Shown here in pieces: positions 1-5,376 of a stretch of DNA of 6,959 nt; positions within the stretch are counted from its first letter, which is position 1, and each line of letters opens with the position of its first letter. A program made the position numbers and the translations under genes. Below the pieces are notes generated by a model. It did no database searches. It saw only the letters and a list, made by a program, of their open reading frames with translations, and was not told the origin of the DNA. Source of the DNA: DAIDJM01 sp964250215 (GTDB lineage Bacteria; Pseudomonadota; Alphaproteobacteria; Acetobacterales; Acetobacteraceae); NCBI GenBank assembly GCA_964250215.1, contig CAXUEX010000145.1, forward strand, positions 1 through 6,959, read 5' to 3'.

Positions 1-52
1 GTTCGGGGGGGTTTTCCGGCGGGTTTTCCGGGGGGTTTTCGGCTTCGTTCAT
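1..52 (-). CDS. Possible N-terminus of an unidentified divergent gene, running off the left edge
   Basis: Read on the minus strand, an ATG at 52-50 opens a frame with no stop to the window edge and encodes MNEAENPPENPPENPPE. Only 17 residues are visible, so the product cannot be identified. The Glu-Asn-Pro-Pro repeat would be a flexible, disordered N-terminal tail. A second minus-strand ATG at 65-63 opens another uninterrupted frame giving a basic, Pro-rich peptide (MPPNHERSRKPPGKPAGKP), so the frame is not certain. I prefer the first because of its clean repeat and acidic composition. No clear Shine-Dalgarno sequence precedes either start. A gene here would be divergent from the Tad-like operon and would share the intergenic region with it. 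The call is inference. Confidence 0.35.
   Translation of the reverse strand, partial: MNEAENPPENPPENPPE
6..41. repeat. Three 12-bp tandem units (GGGGGGTTTTCC type)
   Basis: Three adjacent 12-bp units lie at 6-17, 18-29 and 30-41. The second differs from the first at one position (C for G) and the third at its last base. On the minus strand the units read as ENPP codons of the putative partial gene, so this may be a coding microsatellite. The G-runs on the plus strand could favour replication slippage. Confidence 0.75.
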
Positions 53-159
53 GGTTGGGTGGCATGGCGCAGGCGGCCTTGGTTGTCACGCGGGGGCGGG
101 GCGGGATGTTGCGGCAGCCAAGTCTTTTCCGGTTGCTATCTTTTCGTTAAATGAAATGG

Positions 160-188
160 TTGCATTATCCGCGAATCTCGTTTATGCG
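160..188 (+). promoter_or_regulatory. Weak promoter-like sequence before the Tad-like operon
   Basis: The stretch 121-196 is about 41% GC, far below its surroundings, and is the only plausible place for a promoter of the downstream trio. The best pair I can see is TTGCAT (160-165) and TATGCG (183-188) with a 17-base spacer. Each hexamer matches the sigma-70 consensus at only three of six positions. If used, transcription would start near 195-197, at or next to the GTG start. The rest of 53-196 holds a G-rich stretch (92-105, three G-runs) and no other gene I can support. Confidence 0.2.
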
Positions 189-196
189 TCATCACC

Positions 197-739
197 GTGT
201 CAAAAACAGATCAACGTTTCAGGAAAGAGCATAGGGCGCGGCTGGTGGCCGACCGGCGCAGCTCCGTGTCGATGGAGCTGGGGCTCATGGCGGTGCCGTT
301 CTTTCTGTTCCTGCTCGGCACCATGGAGGTGAGCTACGACATGTATGTGCAGGAGGCGCTGGATTACGCGGCGTTCCAGGCGTCGCGGCAGGTGTCGGTG
401 GGCCAGGTGCGGGGTCCGTTCGCCGGCAGCGGCGATTTCGTGAACCGGGCGGTGTGCCCGTCGATCGGCGGCATGCTGGTTTGCGGCCTGGTGACGGCAC
501 AGCTCAACTGCATCGGCGGCAATACCTTCTACGGCGCGCAGCAGGAAGCACCGCCGCAGAGCGGGACGGTGGTGAATTCCGGGCTGCCGGCGCAGTTCAT
601 GTATTTGCAGCTTTGGTATGCCGGGCCGTCTTTCGTCGGGCAGCTCATTCCCGGCTTTGCCGACGGCAATTTCGTGCATTTCACGTTTTCTTCGGCCGGG
701 TTCGTGAATGAGCAGTTTGTTGGGGGGCAGCAATGCTGA
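197..739 (+). CDS. TadE-like membrane pseudopilin-type protein (180 aa)
   Basis: The protein has the layout of the TadE/TadF family: a short basic cytoplasmic leader (residues 1-21, rich in Arg/Lys), one hydrophobic helix (about 28-43, starting MELGLMAVPFF) and an exported domain of some 135 residues. The Glu at 27 just inside the hydrophobic segment matches the pseudopilin Glu at +5. The residue at the expected -1 position is Ser22, not the usual Gly. Four cysteines (87, 96, 105, 180, the last being the C-terminus) all lie in the exported part and could form two disulfides. TadE-like proteins are minor pseudopilins of the tight-adherence (Flp pilus) system, anchored in the inner membrane. 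The GTG start at 197 lacks a good ribosome binding site. An alternative GTG at 245 has AGGG nine bases upstream and would remove most of the leader. The gene overlaps the next one by 7 bases (ATGCTGA). Family assignment is from pattern, not a search. Confidence 0.75.
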   Translation: MSKTDQRFRKEHRARLVADRRSSVSMELGLMAVPFFLFLLGTMEVSYDMYVQEALDYAAFQASRQVSVGQVRGPFAGSGDFVNRAVCPSIGGMLVCGLVTAQLNCIGGNTFYGAQQEAPPQSGTVVNSGLPAQFMYLQLWYAGPSFVGQLIPGFADGNFVHFTFSSAGFVNEQFVGGQQC

Positions 740-1506
740 CCGCATTATCCGGTTCCGGGCTGGGCGCCCGGATGGTTCGCGACCGGCGGTCGATGGCGGC
801 GCTGGAATTCGGGCTGATCGCGCCGATCATCACCACGATCCTGGCCGGCGGCTACGATGCGGCCACCGCGATGACGGCCTGGGAACAGGTGAATTCGGCG
901 GCAAAGGCGGTGGTGGAATCGGCCGAGAAGGCTTCGGTGCAGGCCGACGGCACGTTCAATCTCACCACGGCGCAGGCGAGCGTGGCGATGTCGGCGGTGT
1001 ATGCCGAAATTCCGGGATTGCCGGGCCAGAACAACAAGCTGGCGGCGGATACCGGGGCATTTTCCGTCACGCTTTCGTCGATCGTGCTGCAGCCGGCGGG
1101 CTGCCAGATCACGGTGAGCACGGCCTGTACGCCGAATACGGCGTGGAGCACGGTGCTGGCGCTGGGGCCGAACCAGCAATTGCTGAGCGGCCTGCTGCGG
1201 CGGTGCGGCGCGCTGACCGTGAGTTCCAGTTTTTCGCCGCCACCCGGCACCATCGAGAGCAGCGACGGGTTCCTGTATCCGCTCGGGGTGGTGCCGATCG
1301 CCAACGTGCACCAGCCGACCTCGATGCTGATTGCGGATGTGCAATACAATTTCCAGCCGTATTTCCTGGCGTATCTGACCGGGCCGATCGCCCTGTGGGG
1401 CTCGGCCTCGTTCCCGGTCCCGGGCGGCCCGATCGACACCACCTACGTCACCTACACGCAGGGCCAAGGCGACGGCTCGTCGCAAGTCTGCCTGGGCTAC
1501 ACGTGA
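733..1506 (+). CDS. Second TadE-like membrane protein (257 aa)
   Basis: This protein repeats the design of its upstream neighbour: a leader with RDRRS at residues 16-20, then MAALEFGLIAPIITTILAG (21-39) as the single membrane helix, then an exported domain of about 215 residues. The RDRRS-x4-E-x-GL pattern is typical of TadE family N-termini. Glu25 is the putative +5 residue and Ser20 occupies the -1 position. Cysteines at 124, 132, 158 and 253 again give an even number in the exported part. The start ATG overlaps the previous stop in ATGCTGA and has a G-run (722-727) as a possible ribosome binding site, so translation is probably coupled. The stop TGA shares one base with the ATG of the next gene. 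The length is greater than that of many TadE proteins. Its role is probably as an envelope or pilus-associated minor component; no specific function can be read from the sequence. Confidence 0.75.
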   Translation: MLTALSGSGLGARMVRDRRSMAALEFGLIAPIITTILAGGYDAATAMTAWEQVNSAAKAVVESAEKASVQADGTFNLTTAQASVAMSAVYAEIPGLPGQNNKLAADTGAFSVTLSSIVLQPAGCQITVSTACTPNTAWSTVLALGPNQQLLSGLLRRCGALTVSSSFSPPPGTIESSDGFLYPLGVVPIANVHQPTSMLIADVQYNFQPYFLAYLTGPIALWGSASFPVPGGPIDTTYVTYTQGQGDGSSQVCLGYT

Positions 1507-3083
1507 TGCGACGGTTTTCGCGGCCGGGTTACGGCTTTGCGCTCGAACGGCGCGGCGCGGTGACGGTGATGTTCGCCATGGGGGTGATCCCGATGGTGGG
1601 GCTGATGGGGTTGGCGATCGATTTCGGCTTCTGGAACCAGGCGCATTCCGAGTTTCAGGTGGCGGCCGACGCAGCGGCGGTGAATTCGGTGCGGCTGGCG
1701 GCGTCGCGCTACATCGCGAACGATGCCAACTGGCAGGCGGAAGCCGTGCAGAACGGCCACGAATGGTTCGGTGCGCAGGTAGGCAGCTACGCCAGCGGCA
1801 GGGCCACCAGTTATTTCTACAATGGCGCGGTGAACGGACTTCCGGCGGTGACGGTGAGCGTGCCGCCACCGACCAATCTCACGTTCACATCGACCGTGAG
1901 CTACAGCACAGCGACGAACACGTTCCTGGCGAAACTGTTCAATCAGCCGCAATTCGGCATGACCGGCACGGCTTCGGCGACGATCACGGCGACGATCTAT
2001 AGCGAGCTGGTGCTGCTGATGGACAATTCGTCGTCGATGGAAATCGGCTCGACCAACACGGATATCGCGCAGATTCAGGAGCTGGTGCCGTGCGACGCGA
2101 GTGCCGGCGGCTCCGGCCAGGGATATAGTTCGGGCAGCTATACCTGTTCCGGCTATGACGGCGGGCTGGCCTGCCCGGTGGTGAGCCAGAGCCCGTTCCC
2201 GCTGCCGGGAACGACCTACAAAGACCCGGGCGCGGGTGGCAAGGCGCCTTCCTGCACCAATTTGCCGCCGGTGAAAGGCAGCTATCCGACGGCGCAGGCG
2301 CCGTGCGCCTTCGCGTGCCACTGGGATACGTCGGCGCAATCGCAGCAGAACCCGATCACGGCGAACGATTATTACGGGGCCGTGCTGCGGTCGAACAAGG
2401 ATAACGGCACCAGCATCACGCTGCGGTTCAACGTGGTGCAGAGCGCGGTTTCCACCGTGCTGCAGACGGCGCAGCAGCAGGATCTGCAGAACCTCAGCAA
2501 CGTCACGGCGGGTGCCTATATTTTCAGCAGCGACGTGAGCGAGGTATTCCCGACCGACGGGCAGGAGGCGAGCACCGATCTGGCGGGGGCGGCCAATGCG
2601 GTTGCCGGCATTCCGGCGAACGTGGTGGCGGGCGCGGCCGGCAACACCGGCAATACGGATTTCTCGAAATCGATGACCGACCTGATGACGAAACTGTCTC
2701 CGGCGGGCGACGGATCGACGCCGCAGGCGCCGCGCAAAAGCCTGATCCTGGTGACCGACGGGATGGACGATGCCACCACGGGCGGCAGCCGCTATCTCGG
2801 CCCGTTCGCCAGCAGCTACTGCAGCACGCTGAAATCCTCGCCGTACAATTACACGATCTATGTGCTCTACACGCCGTATTTCCCGCTGATGAACGGCTGG
2901 TATCAGGGCAACGTGAAGAACTACGTGGAACCGGGTGGCGCCAGTCCGGTCTCGGCGGCGCTGCAAGCCTGCGCGAGCAGTGCTGCCGATTACTATGCGG
3001 CGACGAGCTCGAGCCAGATTCAGATGGCGCTTTCCGCCATCCTGAAATCGGCCACGCGGACGGCGGTGCGCTTCACTGAGTAA
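1506..3083 (+). CDS. TadG-like protein with C-terminal von Willebrand factor A domain (525 aa)
   Basis: Residues 17-41 form a membrane helix followed by FQVAADAAAVNSVRLAASR (50-68), the signature of the TadG/Flp-Tad N-terminal domain. The rest is exported. A vWA domain begins at about 166. Its metal-ion-dependent adhesion site shows D173-x-S175-x-S177, a likely Thr at 384 in GNTDFSKSM, and D418 in LVTDG. Between the first MIDAS strand and the next helix (about 307-325) there is an insertion of about 130 residues. It holds cysteines 196, 214, 223, 250, 267 and 271 and a CAFACH motif (267-272). Cysteines 439 and 489 complete a set of eight. The C-terminus (about 490-525) is the usual TadG end. 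The start ATG overlaps the previous stop by one base. The frame stays open upstream to 708, but that part lies over the second TadE-like gene in another frame and is not believed. Role: probable surface or periplasmic adhesion or assembly factor acting with the two TadE-like proteins. Confidence 0.85.
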   Translation: MRRFSRPGYGFALERRGAVTVMFAMGVIPMVGLMGLAIDFGFWNQAHSEFQVAADAAAVNSVRLAASRYIANDANWQAEAVQNGHEWFGAQVGSYASGRATSYFYNGAVNGLPAVTVSVPPPTNLTFTSTVSYSTATNTFLAKLFNQPQFGMTGTASATITATIYSELVLLMDNSSSMEIGSTNTDIAQIQELVPCDASAGGSGQGYSSGSYTCSGYDGGLACPVVSQSPFPLPGTTYKDPGAGGKAPSCTNLPPVKGSYPTAQAPCAFACHWDTSAQSQQNPITANDYYGAVLRSNKDNGTSITLRFNVVQSAVSTVLQTAQQQDLQNLSNVTAGAYIFSSDVSEVFPTDGQEASTDLAGAANAVAGIPANVVAGAAGNTGNTDFSKSMTDLMTKLSPAGDGSTPQAPRKSLILVTDGMDDATTGGSRYLGPFASSYCSTLKSSPYNYTIYVLYTPYFPLMNGWYQGNVKNYVEPGGASPVSAALQACASSAADYYAATSSSQIQMALSAILKSATRTAVRFTE

Positions 3084-3109
3084 GAAAGGCCGGCTGTGAG
3101 AAAGGCCGG
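3083..3109. repeat. 11-bp direct repeat just after the tadG-like stop codon
   Basis: AGAAAGGCCGG occurs at 3083-3093 and again at 3099-3109, separated by five bases (CTGTG). The first copy begins in the stop codon. The two copies can also pair in part (CCGGC 3090-3094 with GCCGG 3105-3109). The T-run at 3121-3125 starts 11 bases after that stem, too far for a classic intrinsic terminator. Confidence 0.6.
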
Positions 3110-3110
3110 G

Positions 3111-3135
3111 CGGCGGGCGGTTTTTGCTCCCGCCG
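3111..3135. other. GC-rich inverted repeat between the tadG-like gene and hisB
   Basis: CGGCGGG (3111-3117) is perfectly complementary to CCCGCCG (3129-3135), giving a 7-bp stem with an 11-base loop that contains TTTTT. The T-tract lies inside the loop rather than after the stem, so it is not a standard Rho-independent terminator for the Tad-like operon. It overlaps the proposed hisB -35 region. Its function is unknown and it could be chance in GC-rich sequence. Confidence 0.35.
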
Positions 3136-3153
3136 GGCTGCCGCCTGTATAGG
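3124..3153 (+). promoter_or_regulatory. Candidate hisB promoter placed for a leaderless transcript
   Basis: TTGCTC (3124-3129, three of six consensus bases) and TATAGG (3148-3153, four of six) are separated by 18 bases. The -10-like element ends six bases before the hisB ATG at 3160, so the expected transcription start falls on or next to the A of the start codon. No Shine-Dalgarno sequence precedes the ATG, which fits leaderless translation. This is a pattern match only. Confidence 0.4.
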
Positions 3154-3159
3154 CCCGGC

Positions 3160-3753
3160 ATGGCCGACCGCACCGCCACCTTGGAGCGCAACACGAGCGA
3201 AACCCGGATTGCGGTGACGCTGGGGCTGGATGGCGCCGGTGCGGCGGAGATCGCGACCGGCGTGGGCTTCCTCGATCACATGCTCACCGCGTTCGGCCGG
3301 CATGGCGGTTTCGATCTGCGGCTGCGCGCTGCCGGCGACCTGCACATCGATGCGCACCACACGGTGGAGGATTGCGGCATCGGGCTGGGCCGGGCGCTGG
3401 CGCAGGCGCTGGGCGATGGCGCCGGGATCGTGCGGTTCGGCCATGCGGTGGTGCCGATGGACGAGGCGCTGGTGGAGGCGGCGGTGGATGTATCCGGCCG
3501 CGGCCACCTGGCGTTCGCGGCGGCGTTCGAACGGCCGATGCTGGGCACCATGGATACGCAGCTTGTCGAGGAGTTCTTCCGCGCCTTTGCCACGAACGCG
3601 CGGATCACGCTGCACGTGCGGCAGCTCGCGGGGCAGAATGCGCACCATGTGGCCGAGGCTTGCTTCAAGGCCGTGGCGCGGGCGCTGCGGATGGCGGTGG
3701 CGCCCGATCCGCGCGCGGCCGGGGCGATCCCTTCGACGAAAGGCGTGCTGTGA
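3160..3753 (+). CDS. hisB: Imidazoleglycerol-phosphate dehydratase (197 aa)
   Basis: HisB removes water from imidazole glycerol phosphate to give imidazole acetol phosphate, a late step of histidine synthesis in the cytoplasm, using two manganese ions. The family motifs are all present: GVGFLDHML (34-42), the metal-binding block DLHIDAHHTVEDCGIGLG (60-77, with His66, His67, Glu70 and Asp71), the second block NAHHVAEACFKA (160-171, with His162, His163 and Glu166), and the standard C-terminus PSTKGVL. The length is that of a monofunctional HisB, without the phosphatase domain found in the enterobacterial fusion. I chose the ATG at 3160. The frame is open 12 codons further to 3124, but that would put the promoter-like sequence inside the gene and add residues the family lacks. 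The stop overlaps the DUF2628 start by four bases. Confidence 0.97.
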   Translation: MADRTATLERNTSETRIAVTLGLDGAGAAEIATGVGFLDHMLTAFGRHGGFDLRLRAAGDLHIDAHHTVEDCGIGLGRALAQALGDGAGIVRFGHAVVPMDEALVEAAVDVSGRGHLAFAAAFERPMLGTMDTQLVEEFFRAFATNARITLHVRQLAGQNAHHVAEACFKAVARALRMAVAPDPRAAGAIPSTKGVL

Positions 3754-4103
3754 AGATCTACACCACGCATCTGAAACCCGGCGCGCCACCGGCGCTGGTG
3801 CGCGAGGGGTTTTCCTGGGCGGCGGCCATTTTCGGCGGCATCTGGCTGCTGCTGCACCGCGCCTGGATCGCGTCGGCGCTCACCTTCGCCATCGTCATCC
3901 TGGTGTGGCGGCTGACGCGCGGGGTGGTGCCGGTGTGGCCGGGGATCGGCATCTTTCTGCTGCAAGGCTGGCTGGGGCGTGATCTTTGGCGCTGGTCGCT
4001 GGCGCGGCGCGGCTATGCCGAGGGTCCGGTGGTGGTGGCGGCGGGCGAGGACGCGGCATTTGCGCGGCTGCTGGGCGAGGTTCCGGAGCTTGCCCGCGCG
4101 TGA
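3750..4103 (+). CDS. DUF2628 small membrane protein (117 aa)
   Basis: The N-terminus MKIYTTHLKP followed by LVREGFSWAAAIFGGIWLLLHRAWI (16-40) is the hallmark of DUF2628, a family of small bacterial membrane proteins of unknown function. Hydrophobic stretches at about 22-37, 40-54 and 62-75 suggest two or three membrane segments, followed by a soluble tail of about 40 residues. The GTG start at 3750 overlaps the hisB stop in GTGA. AAAGG at 3739-3743 lies six bases upstream as a ribosome binding site. The stop shares one base with the hisH start. From memory, a DUF2628 gene between hisB and hisH recurs in alphaproteobacterial his operons. No enzymatic residue is recognisable and a direct role in histidine synthesis is not shown. 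Confidence 0.88.
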   Translation: MKIYTTHLKPGAPPALVREGFSWAAAIFGGIWLLLHRAWIASALTFAIVILVWRLTRGVVPVWPGIGIFLLQGWLGRDLWRWSLARRGYAEGPVVVAAGEDAAFARLLGEVPELARA

Positions 4104-4735
4104 TGCGCGTGGCGGTGGTGGACTACGGCAGCGGCAATCTGGCCTCGGCCGCACGGGCGCTGCAACGCGCGGCGCGCACGGTTGAGATCGCGGCTGATGT
4201 GCGGATCACCGCCGACCCCGAGGACGTGGCGCGGGCGGACCGGATTGTGCTGCCCGGCCAGGGCGCGTTCGCCGATTGCGCGGCCGGGCTGGGCGCGGTG
4301 CCGGGGCTGCGGGACGCCATCGAGCACGGCACCGGCGCCGGGCGGCCGTTCCTGGGCATATGCGTGGGCATGCAGCTGATGGCGGCGCGCGGGCTGGAAC
4401 ATGTGGAGACGCCCGGTTTCGGCTGGATTACGGGCGAGGTGGCGGCAATGCCGGCACCCGGGCTGCGGCTGCCGCATATGGGCTGGAACACGCTGCGCTT
4501 CGCCGCGCCCCACCCCCTGCTGGCCGGCATCGCGGCGGGCGATCACGTGTATTTCGTTCACAGCTACGCGCTTCGGGGCTACGATGCGGCGCAGGTTCTG
4601 GCGCATACCGAGTATGGCGGCCCGGTGCCGGCGATGGTGGTGGCCGGCAACCGCGCGGGCACGCAGTTCCATGTGGAGAAGAGCCAGGAGGTGGGCTTGC
4701 GCATTCTCGCGAATTTCCTGCGTTGGTCGCCATGA
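4103..4735 (+). CDS. hisH: Imidazole glycerol phosphate synthase, glutamine amidotransferase subunit (210 aa)
   Basis: HisH is a class I glutaminase that hydrolyses glutamine and channels ammonia to HisF, which forms imidazole glycerol phosphate and AICAR from PRFAR. The start VVDYGSGNLAS (5-15) is typical. The oxyanion loop region PGQGAF lies at 51-56, the nucleophile elbow GICVGMQ carries Cys87, PHMGWN is at 124-129, and FHVEKSQ gives the His190/Glu192 pair of the triad. The length is normal. I chose the ATG at 4103, which shares its A with the TGA of the DUF2628 gene; the open frame upstream to 3986 is a GC-rich shadow. The stop overlaps the acetyltransferase start in ATGA. Its required partner HisF is not encoded in this window. 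Confidence 0.97.
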   Translation: MRVAVVDYGSGNLASAARALQRAARTVEIAADVRITADPEDVARADRIVLPGQGAFADCAAGLGAVPGLRDAIEHGTGAGRPFLGICVGMQLMAARGLEHVETPGFGWITGEVAAMPAPGLRLPHMGWNTLRFAAPHPLLAGIAAGDHVYFVHSYALRGYDAAQVLAHTEYGGPVPAMVVAGNRAGTQFHVEKSQEVGLRILANFLRWSP

Positions 4736-5289
4736 GCGAGGCGCCGCTGGCGGCCACGCCGGTGCATTTGCCGTTGCTGGGCGTGGAACGGGTGACGGAG
4801 CTTTCCGACGAGGATTTGGCCGCGCTGTGCGAATCCACGAATGCGGCGATCCTGGATGGTGGCGGCTTCGGCTGGGTAAACCCGCCGGGCCAGCAAGCCC
4901 TGGAGCGATATTTTCGCGGCGTGCTGCTGGTGCCCGAGCGCGAGTTGTTCGTCGGCCGCGCCGATGGCGTGGTGACGGGATCGGCGCAACTGGTTCGGCC
5001 GCCGCGCAACAACGAGGCGCAGGCACATGCCGTGCACTTCATGCACGCGTTCGTGGCGCCGTATGCGCGCGGGCACGGCCTGGCCCGGCTGATGATGCTG
5101 AAGGTGGAGGAGCGGGCGCGTTCGCAGGGCTACCGCGTGCTGAACCTGGATGTGCGGGAGACGCAAACGGCGGCGATCGCGCTATACGAGTCGCTGGGCT
5201 ATCAGCGTTGGGGGGAGCATCCGGCCTACGCGCGCGTGCGTGGGCGCATTTTACGAGGCTTCCACTACATGAAACTGCTGAAGCCCTAA
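4732..5289 (+). CDS. GNAT-family N-acetyltransferase of unknown substrate (185 aa)
   Basis: The acetyl-CoA binding motif A appears as FVAPYARGHGLARLMM (107-122), matching the R/Q-x-x-G-x-G/A rule with Arg113, Gly116 and Ala118. It is preceded by the beta strand HAVHFMHAF. Motif B follows as LNLDVRETQTAAIALYESLGY (137-157), with the usual Asn/Thr-rich turn, helix and LGY ending. The protein should therefore be a cytoplasmic acetyl-CoA-dependent acetyltransferase. The substrate cannot be read from the sequence; small amines, amino acids and ribosomal protein N-termini are all possible. The start overlaps the hisH stop by four bases (ATGA), so it is translated with the his operon. It is followed by a 98-base AT-rich spacer, the only gap in the operon after hisB. 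It is not a known histidine enzyme. Confidence 0.88.
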   Translation: MSEAPLAATPVHLPLLGVERVTELSDEDLAALCESTNAAILDGGGFGWVNPPGQQALERYFRGVLLVPERELFVGRADGVVTGSAQLVRPPRNNEAQAHAVHFMHAFVAPYARGHGLARLMMLKVEERARSQGYRVLNLDVRETQTAAIALYESLGYQRWGEHPAYARVRGRILRGFHYMKLLKP

Positions 5290-5303
5290 ATTTGTTCTTT
5301 CCT

Positions 5304-5326
5304 AAAAAAAGGCTTATCGAGAGCCT
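5304..5326 (-). terminator. Intrinsic-terminator-like hairpin on the minus strand
   Basis: On the minus strand the hairpin AGGCT-CTCGATA-AGCCT (5326 to 5310) runs into seven T residues (5310-5304), the layout of a Rho-independent terminator. The stem is only 5 bp. No minus-strand gene ends here, so it would act only on antisense transcription, or it is simply part of the repeat element. Confidence 0.35.
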
Positions 5327-5352
5327 CGCTCCCGATTGAACAAAAGTTTTTT

Positions 5353-5376
5353 GCTTCTTTTTTTCAAAAAAGAAGC
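5353..5376. repeat. Near-perfect 11-bp inverted repeat before hisA
   Basis: GCTTCTTTTTT (5353-5363) and AAAAAAGAAGC (5366-5376) are perfectly complementary, with only TC between them. In the transcript this would be a long AU-rich hairpin with a practical loop of about four bases, ending 11 bases before the hisA ATG. No T-run follows on the plus strand, so it is not a normal terminator for the upstream genes. It could affect hisA translation or be an RNA processing site. Confidence 0.8.

Noticed and set aside
5..105. G-quadruplex candidates in the G-runs at 5-35 and 92-105
   Set aside because: Neither cluster offers four runs of three or more Gs with loops of seven bases or fewer without splitting runs. 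The left cluster is better explained as a tandem repeat, possibly coding.
51..332. Plus-strand open frame of 93 codons at the left edge
   Set aside because: Gly/Trp/Cys/Ser-rich translation without a domain; it overlaps the start of the TadE-like gene in another frame and lacks a ribosome binding site.
708..1505. Upstream extension of the tadG-like frame, open for 266 codons without a stop
   Set aside because: It lies over the second TadE-like gene in another frame, its translation is low-complexity and lacks any domain, and the ATG at 1506 directly precedes the canonical TadG N-terminus.
745..1869. Minus-strand open frame spanning the second TadE-like gene and the start of the tadG-like gene
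   Set aside because: Arg/Pro/Ala-rich composition without motifs; it crosses two real genes and has no ribosome binding site or context.
3084..3159. His leader peptide or attenuator before hisB
   Set aside because: The 76-base gap has no small frame with a run of His codons and no alternative terminator/antiterminator pair with a T-run.
1497..3194. Long open frame (565 codons) on the minus strand opposite the tadG-like gene
   Set aside because: Its translation is Arg/His-rich with no recognisable domain, typical of the antisense shadow of GC-rich coding sequence. The plus strand has clear TadG and vWA motifs.
4013..5026. Minus-strand open frame opposite hisH and the GNAT gene
   Set aside because: hisH has all its catalytic motifs on the plus strand, and the antisense product is an Arg/Pro-rich shadow.
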